Below, in pieces: positions 11,282-21,560 of a DNA stretch of 64,000 nt. The notes below the pieces were generated by a model. It made no database searches and was not told where the DNA came from. It was given only the letters and a program-made list of their open reading frames with translations. Source of the DNA: Neisseriaceae bacterium JH1-16. Lineage in GTDB: Bacteria > Pseudomonadota > Gammaproteobacteria > Burkholderiales > Chromobacteriaceae. Made by a program: the position numbers and the translations under genes. The stretch spans positions 310,001 to 374,000 of the forward strand of contig JAPDNP010000002.1 of assembly GCA_025989215.1 (NCBI GenBank). The letters run 5' to 3'. How positions within the stretch are numbered: position 1 is the first letter of the stretch; every line of letters begins with the position of its first letter.

Positions 11282-11815
11282 ATGCGCACCGCCCTGCTAG
11301 CCTTGTTGCTGATCATCGTCCCACTGGCAGCCTCGGCTTTCGAGCTGAGCAGCCCCGACATCGCGCCCGGTGCGACGCTGTCACTGCACCAGGTCTACAA
11401 CGCGGCGGGCTGCCACGGCGCCAACCGCTCGCCGGCGCTGTCGTGGCACAACCCTCCGGCCGACACCCGGAGCTTCGCCATCACCCTGTATGACCCGGAC
11501 GCGCCGGGCAACGGCTGGTGGCACTGGGTGGTGTACGACCTGCCGGCAACCAGCCGCGGCTTGTCCGGCGACGTCGGCGGCAGTCGTGCGCTGCCCGCCG
11601 GCGCTCATCAAGGGCGCAACGATTTCGGCGAAACCGGCTACGGCGGCGCCTGCCCGCCCCAGGGCGATGCCCCGCATCGCTATGTACTGACCGTCTACGC
11701 GCTGAAACTCGCCCACATCGCGCTGCCGCCCGACGCGTCGCCGAGCAAGTTCGCGCTGCTGTTCGAGCAGGGGGCACTGGCCAAGGCCAGCCTGACCGCC
11801 CGCTACGGGCGCTGA
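11282..11815 (+). CDS. YbhB/YbcL (PEBP, Raf-kinase-inhibitor-like) family secreted protein
   Basis: 177-residue protein with a signal peptide (MRTALLALLLIIVPLAASA) and the bacterial PEBP fold: ligand-pocket motif YDPDAPGNGWWHWVVYDLP and GYGGACPPQGDAPHRY. E. coli YbhB/YbcL are small dimeric proteins of uncertain biochemical role. It sits on the plus strand between the two halves of the minus-strand ferric transporter, divergent from fbpB (277 bp between starts). No functional link to iron is visible. Confidence 0.9.
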   Translation: MRTALLALLLIIVPLAASAFELSSPDIAPGATLSLHQVYNAAGCHGANRSPALSWHNPPADTRSFAITLYDPDAPGNGWWHWVVYDLPATSRGLSGDVGGSRALPAGAHQGRNDFGETGYGGACPPQGDAPHRYVLTVYALKLAHIALPPDASPSKFALLFEQGALAKASLTARYGR

Positions 11816-11961
11816 ATGTCGGAAACAAGACCATGTTTCTGCGCAGCGAAGGCCCTACCGGCATGTTGTGCCGTCTTGCCCCTGCAACCCGCAACAACGC
11901 GGCAAACAAGACCGCTGTGCGAGGCCTTGTTCGCAACGCTGGCCGAGTCATTGAAAACAAA

Positions 11962-11985
11962 AACGGCGGCCCATGGGCCGCCGTT
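11962..11985 (-). terminator. Terminator of fbpA
   Basis: A 24-bp perfect palindrome centred on CCCATGGG lies 22 nt past the fbpA stop. On the minus strand it is followed by TTTGTTTTC, so it ends the fbpA transcript and isolates it from fbpBC. Confidence 0.88.
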
Positions 11986-12007
11986 GCCGGATTGGGAAGC
12001 GTCGCGC

Positions 12008-13003
12008 TTACTTGTAGCCGACGCGATCCATCAGCATCACCGCGTCTTTCTGACGGCTGCCGGCGTTCGACACATTGATCAGGTTCTGCTTGAAGCTGCC
12101 CCAGGCGGCCACTTTCGGGTCCGGCTTCACCTTCGGGTTGACCGGGAACTCCATGTTCACGTCGGCGAACAGGTTCTGCGCCTTGTCCGACGACAGCCAC
12201 TCGAGGAACTTCACCGCCCCGGCCTCGTTCTTAGCGTACTTGGTCACTCCGGCGCCCGAGACGTTCACATGGGTGCCCTTGTCGGCCTGGTTGGCCCAGA
12301 AGATGCCCACCGGCAGCTTCGGGTTCTTTTCCATCAGGCGGCCATAGTAGTAGGTGTTGGCGATGCCGACATCGCACTGACCGGCGGCGATCGCCTCGAG
12401 CATCTTGGTATCGTCGCCGAACACCGGGGTAGCCAGGTTGGCGACCCAGCCCTTCACCACGCGCTCGGTCTTCACCGGGCCGTCGTTGGCGATCAGCATC
12501 GCCACCAGCGACTGGTTGTAGACCTTCTTCGAGGTGCGCAGGCACAACTTGCCCTTCCACTTCGGATCGGCCAAGTCTTCATAGCTGGACAGCTCGGCCG
12601 GCTTCACCTTCTGGGTATTGAAGAAGATGGTGCGGGCGCGAATCGACAGGCCGAACCACTCGCCCTTCGGATCGCGCAGGTGGGCAGGGATGTTGGCGTC
12701 GAGCACCTTGGACTTCACCGGCTTGAGCAGGCCCAGGCTCTCGGCCTGCCACAGATTGCCGGCATCGACGGTCAACAGCATGTCGGCCGGGGTGTTGCTG
12801 CCCTCGGCACGCAGGCGCTCCATCAGCGGGCCTTCCTTGTCAGACACCAGCTTGATGGTGACGCCGCTTTCCTTCTGATAGGCGTCGATCAGCGGTTTGA
12901 TCAGCTGCTCGCCTCGGGCGCTATAGACCACTACCTCATCGGCGGCGAAGGCCGAACCGGCAAAGGCCGCTGCGATGGCGGCCAGAATCAGCGACTTGTT
13001 CAT
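12008..13003 (-). CDS. fbpA: Ferric iron ABC transporter, substrate-binding protein (FbpA/FutA-like)
   Basis: 331-residue periplasmic Fe(III)-binding protein with signal peptide (cleavage near AFA-AD at residue 21). The mature start [18 protein letters not shown] is typical of the family, and the iron-ligating tyrosine cluster ANTYYYG is at about 218-220. It feeds the FbpB-FbpC transporter encoded 1 kb downstream. A possible Fur box lies about 60 nt upstream of its start, consistent with iron control. It is followed by its own strong terminator. Confidence 0.94.
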   Translation of the reverse strand: MNKSLILAAIAAAFAGSAFAADEVVVYSARGEQLIKPLIDAYQKESGVTIKLVSDKEGPLMERLRAEGSNTPADMLLTVDAGNLWQAESLGLLKPVKSKVLDANIPAHLRDPKGEWFGLSIRARTIFFNTQKVKPAELSSYEDLADPKWKGKLCLRTSKKVYNQSLVAMLIANDGPVKTERVVKGWVANLATPVFGDDTKMLEAIAAGQCDVGIANTYYYGRLMEKNPKLPVGIFWANQADKGTHVNVSGAGVTKYAKNEAGAVKFLEWLSSDKAQNLFADVNMEFPVNPKVKPDPKVAAWGSFKQNLINVSNAGSRQKDAVMLMDRVGYK

Positions 13004-13060
13004 GGGATGTTCCCTGCGCTTTATGTTGTTGATAACGGAGGCAGGATACTAGCTCACGAC

Positions 13061-13079
13061 AAGAACAATTATCAATTCG
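13061..13079 (-). promoter_or_regulatory. Possible Fur box upstream of fbpA
   Basis: On the minus strand GAATTGATAATTGTTCTT contains one exact GATAAT hexamer and matches 11 of 19 positions of the Fur consensus by my alignment. It lies 58-76 nt ahead of the fbpA start and overlaps the stop codon of the upstream gene. The match is modest; the position before an iron-uptake gene is the main support. Confidence 0.45.
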
Positions 13080-14055
13080 CTTTGATGGGGGCAGTCGCCG
13101 GCAAGGCCGACACTGTGGCGCCATTGCCAAGCGGTTCGGCCCGAGCAATGCCCTGTGCCGGTGGGCAGGCCAGTTGCTGGCCGATCTTGTCGGCCGCTTC
13201 GGTCAGCGCCGCATCGACCACGCGGCCGTAATCGCTCTGCCAGAACGCGGCCGAGCCGAACGGAGCCGGCTGCGGCGGAAACACCTTGCCGTTGGCGACC
13301 TTGTGCACCCGCACGGTAGAGCGCAATGCACCGGTGCCAACATCGTACAGCCACAACTCGACGTCGAACTGGCGTTCGGTGGCGCGGTACAGCACGCCGG
13401 AGTCGAAGATCGCCGACAGCGGCCCTTCGTAGCGCATGCCACTGTCGCGATAACGGGTCGCCTCCAGCAGCGACATGCGCAGGCCGTGGTCGCTGACACT
13501 GGTATCGATCACCCGTCCTGCCAGCACATAGCGCACATTCTCGCGCCAGCCCAGCTGCCGCGCGCCGGCACTGCCATTGGCCGCGTTGATGACGCCCGCG
13601 TCGGGTTGCACCGTCACGTCCGGCTGCGCACGCGCTTGGATATGCGCACTCGGGTTGGCCGAAAGCCGGTTGGCCAGCTCGACCGGCAGCTGGTAGGACA
13701 GCCGATCCATATCCGGCATCTGCGCCGGCTGATCAACGGTGAAATAAGTGGCCAACAGCGGCCCACCACAGCGATTGTCGACATAAGGCGTCTCGGCCGG
13801 GAATGGCGCCGGGAACGGCGCAACCGGGGTCAGCGCTGGCACGATGCGCGGCGGCGGCAGATGGCCGGTCTTCTTCGCCTTGTGCACTGTTTTCTTCTTG
13901 GCGACCTTCTTCTTCACCGGCTTGCACACCACCGCCGTGTCGGCGGCAGGCGTGACCTTGGCCGGCTTGGTGTCGGACGGCTGCGGCGGATCGGCCCATA
14001 CCGGATGCGACAAGGTCAAAGTGGCGAATAACAGGGACAGGCGTACAGGTTTCAT
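13072..14055 (-). CDS. FlgT-like periplasmic protein
   Basis: 327-residue secreted protein with signal peptide (MKPVRLSLLFATLTLSHPVWA). A Lys-rich linker (KKKVAKKK) and Pro-rich stretch follow up to about residue 100, then a C-terminal region resembling the middle domain of flagellar assembly protein FlgT: YVLAGRVIDTSVSDHG, FDVELWLYDVGTGALRSTVR, FGSAAFWQSDYGRVVDAAL. In Vibrio FlgT forms the H ring around the flagellar basal body; related proteins also occur apart from flagellar genes. No flagellar gene is in this window, so the role is inferred from similarity only. ATG 14055 is preferred over 14082 because it begins the signal peptide. Confidence 0.6.
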   Translation of the reverse strand: MKPVRLSLLFATLTLSHPVWADPPQPSDTKPAKVTPAADTAVVCKPVKKKVAKKKTVHKAKKTGHLPPPRIVPALTPVAPFPAPFPAETPYVDNRCGGPLLATYFTVDQPAQMPDMDRLSYQLPVELANRLSANPSAHIQARAQPDVTVQPDAGVINAANGSAGARQLGWRENVRYVLAGRVIDTSVSDHGLRMSLLEATRYRDSGMRYEGPLSAIFDSGVLYRATERQFDVELWLYDVGTGALRSTVRVHKVANGKVFPPQPAPFGSAAFWQSDYGRVVDAALTEAADKIGQQLACPPAQGIARAEPLGNGATVSALPATAPIKAN

Positions 14056-14367
14056 GACGTGAGGGCCGACGGCGGCAGGCATCGCAATGCCGCTAGATTA
14101 TCAGGAACTATCGGCTTTTTATCGGCGCCGCCGCGACCAGCTTGATGTCCTCGCCAAATAAAGTCGAAAACATCGAGCAATAATCCATTCCTCTGCCAGC
14201 TAGTCGACTTTGAACATTGCGTTGTTAAAGTCGAGAACGATACAAGGCATCACTATGCACTCTGTCCTTCAGCGCTGCCGGCGGAGCCTGAATACGCTCA
14301 CAAGCCCCGTTGCCGCTGCGCTCCCCCAAAAAAACGAAGGACGACTGCATAGCGACACCGCCAGGCG
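14056..14367. other. Gene-free stretch
   Basis: 312 bases between the FlgT-like gene and ydbL. I find no open frame with coding character and no clear hairpin; the sequence is more AT-rich than its surroundings and must hold the FlgT-like gene's promoter. Confidence 0.6.
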
Positions 14368-14691
14368 CTATTTTTTGACCCACTGACCACCCGGCGTTTT
14401 GACATACGCTCCCGGCGAGCTCATTTCGATCGCTTTCTGCCCCGCCAGGACCGCTACTTGATCCAGGGTGGCGCCGTTCTTTTTGGCGATGGCCTCGTAG
14501 GCGGCGCGACGCTTGGCATTGATGTCCGCTGCAAGCCCGATGGCGTCCGGGCTTGCCTTGACCACTCCCAGATAACCATCGGGTTGCTCCCCGACCAGCC
14601 CTTGTGCCTTGGCACTCCCCAGGTCAAGAGCCATGACCAGCCCACTGCAAACCAGCAGTAAAACGGCGGCCAAACGCGTTGTCGTTTTCAT
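14368..14691 (-). CDS. ydbL: YdbL family (DUF1318) periplasmic protein
   Basis: 107-residue secreted protein. The signal peptide (MKTTTRLAAVLLLVCSGLVMA) precedes the family core AKAQGLVGEQPDGYLGVV and a region ending GAYVKTPGGQWVKK. In E. coli ydbL lies in one operon with ydbH and ynbE, and YdbL modulates the YdbH-YnbE complex. The same order ydbH-ynbE-ydbL is kept here, 8 nt after ynbE, so it should be co-transcribed. Confidence 0.9.
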   Translation of the reverse strand: MKTTTRLAAVLLLVCSGLVMALDLGSAKAQGLVGEQPDGYLGVVKASPDAIGLAADINAKRRAAYEAIAKKNGATLDQVAVLAGQKAIEMSSPGAYVKTPGGQWVKK

Positions 14692-14699
14692 GACGGCTC

Positions 14700-14876
14700 C
14701 TAATACAATTTGCTGTCTTTGGTGAGGCTATCGACGTCTTTTTCCACCTTGAGGCGGATCTCATGATCGATCTTCACATTCAGGTTGATGGTGATCGGAT
14801 CCTTCGGGGCATCAAGGGCAATTCGAGGGGTGCAGGCGACCAAGGGCAGCAAGGCCACAATCCAAACGGGTTTCAT
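14700..14876 (-). CDS. ynbE: YnbE-like outer-membrane lipoprotein
   Basis: A 58-residue reading frame starting MKPVWIVALLPLVACTPRI, with an obvious lipobox (LVAC, Cys15) and ending VDSLTKDSKLY. Length, lipobox and position between ydbH and ydbL identify it as YnbE, the small lipoprotein that joins the C-terminal end of YdbH by beta-strand augmentation to complete an inner-to-outer-membrane bridge. GGAGGATTC precedes the ATG. It begins 20 nt after the ydbH stop and ends 8 nt before ydbL. Confidence 0.9.
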   Translation of the reverse strand: MKPVWIVALLPLVACTPRIALDAPKDPITINLNVKIDHEIRLKVEKDVDSLTKDSKLY

Positions 14877-14896
14877 GGTGAATCCTCCGCATCAAG

Positions 14897-17539
14897 TCAG
14901 CGTGGGCCGTCCGCAGGTCTCCGGTCCATCACCCCCCGGGCTATCTCATCGCCGATACGCAGGCTTCGCAGTAGCTCCAATACATTTTCCCGGTGCGTGT
15001 AGTTTAGTACGACCGGCAAGCGGTTTTGCTGCGGGCTCTGCCCCTTGATGGTCACCGCCGCGTCCAGCCACCCATCCGGTTGCATCGCCAAGCGTGCCTG
15101 AAGGTCATGGATCTCCAAGTTGCTCAGGGTATCCAGCGCCAACTGCACTGCGCGGTTGGATTGCCCCATGGCGCTCACACCAGCAGAAGGAAAGACCTTG
15201 AGCGAGACGGGGCCCTCATTGCGGATGAGCCCTCCCTGTACCGCCAGCGAATCCTTCATCAGCTGCAACGGCAACTGTCCACCGACGCGGCCGGCGAGCT
15301 GAACGGTCGGGTTCGGGTCGTTCTGCAGGGCGGCCACCTCCGCCAGATCGATGTGGCTGACCGTTACCGGCTGATATTGAGCGGAAGGCCATTGCAGGGC
15401 CGGGGCGCTCATCGTGCCTCCCAGCACTTCGGCGTACACATCGATGAAATGCCAGCGGCTCAGGTCGGATTGCACCGCCATGCGAACATTGCGCATCGGC
15501 GTGCCTACCCCCAGTTCGGCCAACCTGAAGGGGCCGGTGCTGGTCAGCAGCAGACCGGTTTGCGTCAGCTCGATGTGTGCGGCCCCCTGGCCGCCCGACG
15601 CCAGAATGCCACCCCAGTTCAGCGCCAGATCGGATACGGCCATCTCGCCTTGCAACTGCCAATGATCTTGCCACTGCCAGCGAGCCTGGCCAGTGAGCAT
15701 GCCTTTCTGCAGAGTGATACCGAAGCCATTGCTCATCGCGGCGAACAGGGGCGTGCTGACGGTCAGCTCGCCCTGTGCGCCGGTGCGTCGCCCGCGGCTA
15801 AGCAGCGCGCCGGTCAGGGCCAGCTCGGAGCGCCAGGCAGGCAAGCGCAAACTGGCCTGGCCTTGCCGTCCGGAGACGAACAATTGCCCGGCGATGCCAG
15901 GCACGGCCCAACGCGTCGCCACGGCGCCGCCCGCATCGACTCGTATGGCACCGAATACCCCCTGGGCACTGAGACGCACCGGCGTGGAGACCATGACGGC
16001 TATCGGCTTGACCAGCACGGTCTCTATCAGCCCCTCGGTAATCGTGACGCGACTACCCGAGCCCAGAAACCACTGTCCTGCGTTGCCATACCAAGGGGCG
16101 GTAACCGTCAGACTCCCGCCCTGAGCATAAAACGGGAGCCGTGAGCGGCCTTCCAGCGAGCCTTGCCAACGCCCACGCGTATAGCCGGCATCGAGTACCC
16201 CGTCGATGGGGTAGTTGCGATAATGGCCGCTGAACTGCGCCTGCGTGTTCCAGCCAGGTGCTCGGAACTCGGCAACCGGCAAGCGCAGCGTAACCGTCAG
16301 CGCCGAGCCGCTGACGGTCAGGCTGGCCGGTTCGCCGCTCAGGCCATCGGTGTCGACACGCCCCTGCCAGCCCCCGGCCAGCTTATAGCCCGCCGCATTG
16401 CCCGTCAGATCGAGCCGCCCTTGCCATCCCCAGCGGGCTTGCTGCCAGGACAACAGGCTGTCGACCGTCTTGACGCGGACTCCCTGATACTGCAATTCGG
16501 CCGAGATCGTGCTTTCGCCGGCCAGCGCCAACGGCAGCACCACCGGATTCGGCCAACTCAGGCGCAGCCCTTGCGGCAGGCTCAACGCCGCCGGTTGCAA
16601 GCTCAGCGTCTGCCGGGTCCAGGTCAAGGGGACTGTGCCAGCCAGTTCGGGCCCGGTCAGCGTCAAGCGGCCTTGCCCACGAGCCACGCCGCTGCCCTGG
16701 GTATTCAGGGTCAGCTGCGCCCGCCCCTGCGGCCCCTTCGCATGCAAATCCAGGCGCAGCAGCTGCACCCCGTCCAGGCCGCCACCGGCCTGCAGCGCCG
16801 GTCGGCCTTCCAGTATCCAGCCGCCCCCGAGCGCCATCGGTGATGCCAGCGCCGCGTTCAATCGCCACTGTTTGGCCGCAAGCTTGGCCGAAAGCGTCGC
16901 ATCGCTGCGTTGCGGCTGGCCCAGATACCCCAGCTGATGTCCTTGCGCCGTCAAGGCGCCATCCAGGCGATTGGTCTGCCACATGCCCTGCCCCGTGAAA
17001 TCCAGCGTCCCGAGCAGTTTCGAAACGATGTCAGCCCCCTGGATACGTCCTTGCGCCACCCAACGCCCGGTGAGGCGGTCGTAGACGGCGGTCGCCTTAC
17101 TGCGCCGATAACTTGCCCGTGCCTGCCAACGCTGGTCGCGTTGATGGACGGTCACCGCCATGGGAGGCAGGTCGGGAATGACGACGGCGTCGATGGAGAG
17201 ATCGAAGGGGGGCGTCCAGGGGGGCGGCGTCAGCTCCTTGGTGCCCGTGACACATTTGGGAAGCCGCATGCTCGCCATGCGGATGGTCACCGGATGCCAG
17301 TCGGTAAGCCGCATACGGCCACCGATGACGCTCACGCAGCCATTTTGCAATCGGTACCACTGTGTCAGTTCCAGCCCATTCTGCCAGCCAACCCCCTGCA
17401 CACGTAGGCCCAGCACATAAGCGGTGGCCACCACGGCGAGCGCGACACCTAGTGGCAGCAGCGCCAGCATGATCAGCCAGCGATAGCGACGCATAAACGC
17501 AAGACGAAAGCCCATGTTCATTTGCCGGACATCATGCAC
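14897..17539 (-). CDS. ydbH: YdbH-like AsmA-superfamily intermembrane lipid transport protein
   Basis: 880 residues, the same size as E. coli YdbH (879). One N-terminal membrane anchor (about 19-45, YRWLIMLALLPLGVALAVVATAYVLGL) is followed by a long repetitive beta-rich periplasmic region, as in AsmA-like proteins (YhdP, TamB, YdbH), which form hydrophobic grooves that carry phospholipids to the outer membrane. The C-terminal part contains the conserved stretch on basic/serine-rich strands before NRLPVVLNYTHRENVLELL. The exact start is uncertain (17539 or the Met 8 codons later) as no strong ribosome site is visible. Three TTGGCCGAA words fall inside. Confidence 0.9.
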   Translation of the reverse strand: MHDVRQMNMGFRLAFMRRYRWLIMLALLPLGVALAVVATAYVLGLRVQGVGWQNGLELTQWYRLQNGCVSVIGGRMRLTDWHPVTIRMASMRLPKCVTGTKELTPPPWTPPFDLSIDAVVIPDLPPMAVTVHQRDQRWQARASYRRSKATAVYDRLTGRWVAQGRIQGADIVSKLLGTLDFTGQGMWQTNRLDGALTAQGHQLGYLGQPQRSDATLSAKLAAKQWRLNAALASPMALGGGWILEGRPALQAGGGLDGVQLLRLDLHAKGPQGRAQLTLNTQGSGVARGQGRLTLTGPELAGTVPLTWTRQTLSLQPAALSLPQGLRLSWPNPVVLPLALAGESTISAELQYQGVRVKTVDSLLSWQQARWGWQGRLDLTGNAAGYKLAGGWQGRVDTDGLSGEPASLTVSGSALTVTLRLPVAEFRAPGWNTQAQFSGHYRNYPIDGVLDAGYTRGRWQGSLEGRSRLPFYAQGGSLTVTAPWYGNAGQWFLGSGSRVTITEGLIETVLVKPIAVMVSTPVRLSAQGVFGAIRVDAGGAVATRWAVPGIAGQLFVSGRQGQASLRLPAWRSELALTGALLSRGRRTGAQGELTVSTPLFAAMSNGFGITLQKGMLTGQARWQWQDHWQLQGEMAVSDLALNWGGILASGGQGAAHIELTQTGLLLTSTGPFRLAELGVGTPMRNVRMAVQSDLSRWHFIDVYAEVLGGTMSAPALQWPSAQYQPVTVSHIDLAEVAALQNDPNPTVQLAGRVGGQLPLQLMKDSLAVQGGLIRNEGPVSLKVFPSAGVSAMGQSNRAVQLALDTLSNLEIHDLQARLAMQPDGWLDAAVTIKGQSPQQNRLPVVLNYTHRENVLELLRSLRIGDEIARGVMDRRPADGPR

Positions 17540-17893
17540 GGTTCACGAGGGTTGGCGGGCAGCCCAGCGGACACATGCGGCGGGCCACGGGTCAATTGAC
17601 TGCCATCCTGTACTTGAGCATATACGTGGGCCGGGAATCCGCAGCCCGATGTGCATCTAGCGCTTGGGGGTCAATCGCAATCCCAACTGAAATGCGCACA
17701 TGGCGGCTGAGCCGAGGGCTTGGAATTCGGCGGTTAAAAGCCAGGCTCAAATGCTTGACGCAGAGTGCCCCACTCGAAAAACCGCCACCGAATATCGATC
17801 AAGCCGTTCAGATACCCCCTGCTAGCAAGACCCGCCTTCCACTCACGGTGCCGCCGGACGATATCCGGCAGCACACGGAGAATGCGTATCGAC
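17540..17893. other. Gene-free stretch
   Basis: 354 bases between ydbH (start side) and the COG4705 gene (stop side). I see no coding frame, RNA gene or clear terminator. It must carry the ydbH promoter. Confidence 0.6.
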
Positions 17894-18673
17894 TCACCCC
17901 TGCGATTGAGCAATCCGCTTTTGGGCAATCGAGAAATAGGCGACTATTCCAACAATCATTGCAATAAATATCACACTGGTGTTGATGGTACCCAAACCAA
18001 GCCCCCCATTATTCGCAGGTTGGGACAACAGATCGCCGCAGGATGCACCAAATGGCCGAGTCAGCACATACGCGACCCAAAAGCAGGCCACCGCATCAAA
18101 CTTGAAAACATAATGCGCCAAGCCAGTGATCGCAATTGCCGCGCCGAACAACAGCACAGAATTGGCATACCCCACGTTCAAGCCCTCAGCAACCCAGTCG
18201 CCGGCAGCGGTACCCAGTGCAAACGTGAACAGAATCGCGGTCCAATAGAACAACTCCCGCTTGGTCGTATCAACGGAGTGAATCGACAGGGTTCTCTCCT
18301 TGACGTACCACACGGCAAAGGTAGCAATCAAAGCAACGCTGAATATTCCTGTCGAGACGGCAAGCGGCACCCCCAGGTTATCGCTCAGATTATCGGTAAT
18401 CAAAGTGCCGAATACGCTGATAAAGACAACGACCATCCAATAGAGCGAAGGAGTGTAACGCTTAGCTCTTACCTGAAAGAACAGCGCCAGTGCCAGCAAG
18501 CCGCCCATTACCAATGACGTGCCAGTGAGTCCGAAGTGGAGATTGAAATTCAGATAATCGGCAGCCGTCTCGCCTACCGTGGTGGACATCATCTTTACAA
18601 TCCAGAAAAACACGGTGACTTCCGGTACTTTGTTGAGCCAGTTTGGCATCGACTGTGAAAATGGCTTATTCAT
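17894..18673 (-). CDS. COG4705-family integral membrane protein
   Basis: 259-residue membrane protein of about eight helices, of the uncharacterised COG4705 family. Similar short motifs recur (TVGETAADYL, GTAAGDWVAE, FGASCGDLLS), suggesting an internally duplicated or pseudo-symmetric fold with conserved acidic/Gly positions. ATG 18673 is chosen because CGGAGA lies 5 nt upstream; the frame opens 30 nt earlier. Base composition is visibly less GC-rich than the neighbours and the TTGGCCGAA word is absent here, so the gene may have been acquired. Function unknown. Confidence 0.8.
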   Translation of the reverse strand: MNKPFSQSMPNWLNKVPEVTVFFWIVKMMSTTVGETAADYLNFNLHFGLTGTSLVMGGLLALALFFQVRAKRYTPSLYWMVVVFISVFGTLITDNLSDNLGVPLAVSTGIFSVALIATFAVWYVKERTLSIHSVDTTKRELFYWTAILFTFALGTAAGDWVAEGLNVGYANSVLLFGAAIAITGLAHYVFKFDAVACFWVAYVLTRPFGASCGDLLSQPANNGGLGLGTINTSVIFIAMIVGIVAYFSIAQKRIAQSQG

Positions 18674-18911
18674 TGCAGTCTCCGAGGTGAGTTGTTTCGT
18701 CAAAAGCTGAACGGATTCTGTGTGGCCAAACTTAGGTAAGCCATAGCCCCCGCCTCGGTACCCATCCCGGTTAGCAAGCCGCGGTAAAAGCGCGCAGCGA
18801 GGCCCACCCTCGGTGAACTACACCGGGTATTGAAATTGAACGCGGCGAATTAAAGCCAGTTCAGGCGAACGCAAGGGAAGGTAGAACCAACGTACCTTGA
18901 AGAGTGGACGC

Positions 18912-21560
18912 TTACAGCTCTCTCATTCGTTGAACCGCAGGAACATCCGTTTCCCGCAATGCGGTTAGCACCGCCAGTGCAACCGAAACCAAGGCAACGC
19001 CGATCAGCAGCACCAGATAGGCCCAAGGCACGTCGAGCACCTCGGGAGGCGGATCGAATACACCGGTCAACAGTTTCACCAGCATCCACGCCAGCCCGAA
19101 TCCGGCAGCGATGCCAACGCTTGTGCCTACGGCGAACAGCAGTAGCGCCTCGCTCCACAGAAACGCAGCGAGCTGACGGGGCTTGGCGCCGAGCGCAGTC
19201 AGCACCGCGAAGGCACGCCGCCGGTCGGCTAGGCCAAGCGCGAGGATCAACCCGGTCGCCCCCGCCACCAACAGCACGGCAAACACCAGTTGCAAGCGGG
19301 TCAGCCCGCCCAGATCGACGGCGACCAGACTGGAACCGATCAACTGTTGGACCTGCCCGATGTCGCTGACTTTCACGCCCGGCATGTCCTGGACCACCTT
19401 TCTCGCCTGTTCCGCCACCTGCGCCGGTGCGGAGCCTGTCCGCAGCAAGACAATTTCGGCCCCACCCGCTCCGGTCTGCCGAGCGACATAAGCGGCGTTG
19501 GCGACCAGGAAGGAGTCATGCGGCGCGGTTGGAAACTCGCGCACCACGCCGATGAAACGGAACGAAACCGGGTGGTACTGTCCATCGCCGGCGCGCTGCA
19601 GCCGCAGGGTCAGCCTGTCGCCGGGTTGCAGCTGGAAGTCCGCCACCGTCTCCTCCGAGACCAGAATGCCGTCCGGAGTCTGGGCCAACCTGGCCAGCGT
19701 CGCACTCGCGTCGCCGCCCTGGAAATAGGCGTTCGACGTCAGGGTCGCCTCACCGATGCGGCCGGCGTCGATGCCGTACAGATCCTGCAGGTCGTTGCCG
19801 ACGTAGGCCAGCCGGTGCTGCATCGCCTGCGCGGCGTTGACGCCGGGCATGGCCGCCAGCGCCGCGAGTCTCGCCGACGCCGGCGCCCGAAGCGTGCCGG
19901 TGACCGTGACATCCGCGCCATTGGTCAAGGCCGCGTCGACCCGAGCCTGCGCGTGATAGGTGGTGTTGAACACCGCGGTCGACGTCGCAAAAGCGAAGGC
20001 CAGCGCGATCAAGGCCACACCCTGCGTTAGGCGACGATGTTGACGGCCGATGGAGGCGGCGACGACCCCGGCCAACGCCCCAGCGATTGGTCGCAGGCAC
20101 CGCGCGAGGTAGGCCCGCCCTCGCACCAGGCCGAATCGGCACAGCCGGATCGTCAGCAGCCCTGCCCCCAGCCATAGCAGCACCGGCGCCAGGAACGCCT
20201 GGTACTCGACCGACGTGGCCGGCGTACCTTCCGGTGCCAGGACCACCTGGTAACCGCTGCTCCAGCTCTGCCAGAACACGACGGCGGACAGCATCAGCAG
20301 CATTCCGTCGAGGCCGATGCGCTGCCACAGAACAGGGCGCTCCGGGCCTATCGCCAGCCGCGCGGCGACGACGGTGCGGTCTCTCGCATCGCGCCAAGCC
20401 GGCAGCAGCAAGGCGACCTGGGCGAGCAGCAGACCGGCCAGCAATGCCGCGGCCCCCGCCGGCGTGATGACGCTGCTGGCTAGGCCGAACAGTGCACGCA
20501 CGGCCAGAACGGCCAGCGCCAAACCCAGCATGCCGCCGACTATCCCGACGCAGCCGGCCTCGGCCGCGGCCAAGGTCATGATCTGCTTGCGCGATGCGCC
20601 GCGCACCCTCAGCAGCGCCTGGTCGCGCCGCCTATGGCTGCCGCCGGCAGCCGCTACCGCCAGCGTCAGCAAGGCGGCCATCAGCACCCCCGGTGCCCCC
20701 AGGAACAGGAACAACACCTTGGCGTACAGCGCGTCGCTGCGCACCGCGTCGAGCCGGGCGGCCAAGTTGTCGGCCAGCACGCCGCTGCCGGCGCTGCGCG
20801 CCGCCAGGTTCCTGGCCGCGCCCTGTACCGTCATCAAGGCGACGCTGGGGTCGCTGGGCAGCCCGGCGTGAACCAGCCCGACATGCAACTGCGTTCGCAC
20901 CGAGTCGGGATGAACCGCCGCCTGCGGATCGAACAAGCGATGCCAGCTTGCCAACGGCAGCAGGATCACGTTATCGGGGGGCGCCTGCGGTGCCGCACCC
21001 GGTGGCACACCGACCGCCTGAAACAGCGAGTCGGCGTTGGGCAGATCGACCACTCCGTCGATGCGGACCAGGGCGGACGCCAGGCCGGGGCGATGAATGG
21101 TGACGATATCGCCGACGCCGACATGCAGATTGGCGGCGGTCTGCTGCGCGATCAGCGCGCCGTCGAGGGAGCCGAGCAGCAGGCGGAATTGTCCCGGAAA
21201 ATCGCGGGCGTAGCCGGCATCGAGCCCGAGCACCTTGCCGGCGCCGGTCGTCTGCACGGTGCCGCCGCTGTGCGCCTCGAGGCCGTCGACGTCGGCGTAG
21301 CCGGCGATGTGCAACACGGCTACCTTGGCCGCCTTGCCGATCGCAGCGGCCAGCGCCGGTGTCGAGCTGCCCGGCGCGAGCTGGAACTGCCAATCCACCG
21401 GCACCCCGGCGATCGCGCGGCGGGTCATCGTCATCGTGCTCTGGTCGAGAAAGACACCGAGCACGGCGAGCATGGCAACGGTCAAGGCGATGCCAGCCAC
21501 CGTGCCAGCCAATCGTCCCTTGTGCCAGCGAACCTGGCCGGCTAGCCACAAGCCAATCAT
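18912..21560 (-). CDS. FtsX/MacB-type ABC transporter permease
   Basis: 882-residue permease with two FtsX-like units: an N-terminal helix (about 18-40), a large periplasmic domain, a helix group at about 285-400, then a second set ending with [27 protein letters not shown] and the last helices before [10 protein letters not shown]. Such exporters (LolCDE, MacB relatives) move lipoproteins, peptides or drugs by mechanotransmission rather than through a channel. Its ATG overlaps the TGA of the preceding ATPase (ATGA). Being double-length it may form the whole membrane part alone, served by one or both adjacent ATPases. Confidence 0.88.
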   Translation of the reverse strand: MIGLWLAGQVRWHKGRLAGTVAGIALTVAMLAVLGVFLDQSTMTMTRRAIAGVPVDWQFQLAPGSSTPALAAAIGKAAKVAVLHIAGYADVDGLEAHSGGTVQTTGAGKVLGLDAGYARDFPGQFRLLLGSLDGALIAQQTAANLHVGVGDIVTIHRPGLASALVRIDGVVDLPNADSLFQAVGVPPGAAPQAPPDNVILLPLASWHRLFDPQAAVHPDSVRTQLHVGLVHAGLPSDPSVALMTVQGAARNLAARSAGSGVLADNLAARLDAVRSDALYAKVLFLFLGAPGVLMAALLTLAVAAAGGSHRRRDQALLRVRGASRKQIMTLAAAEAGCVGIVGGMLGLALAVLAVRALFGLASSVITPAGAAALLAGLLLAQVALLLPAWRDARDRTVVAARLAIGPERPVLWQRIGLDGMLLMLSAVVFWQSWSSGYQVVLAPEGTPATSVEYQAFLAPVLLWLGAGLLTIRLCRFGLVRGRAYLARCLRPIAGALAGVVAASIGRQHRRLTQGVALIALAFAFATSTAVFNTTYHAQARVDAALTNGADVTVTGTLRAPASARLAALAAMPGVNAAQAMQHRLAYVGNDLQDLYGIDAGRIGEATLTSNAYFQGGDASATLARLAQTPDGILVSEETVADFQLQPGDRLTLRLQRAGDGQYHPVSFRFIGVVREFPTAPHDSFLVANAAYVARQTGAGGAEIVLLRTGSAPAQVAEQARKVVQDMPGVKVSDIGQVQQLIGSSLVAVDLGGLTRLQLVFAVLLVAGATGLILALGLADRRRAFAVLTALGAKPRQLAAFLWSEALLLFAVGTSVGIAAGFGLAWMLVKLLTGVFDPPPEVLDVPWAYLVLLIGVALVSVALAVLTALRETDVPAVQRMREL

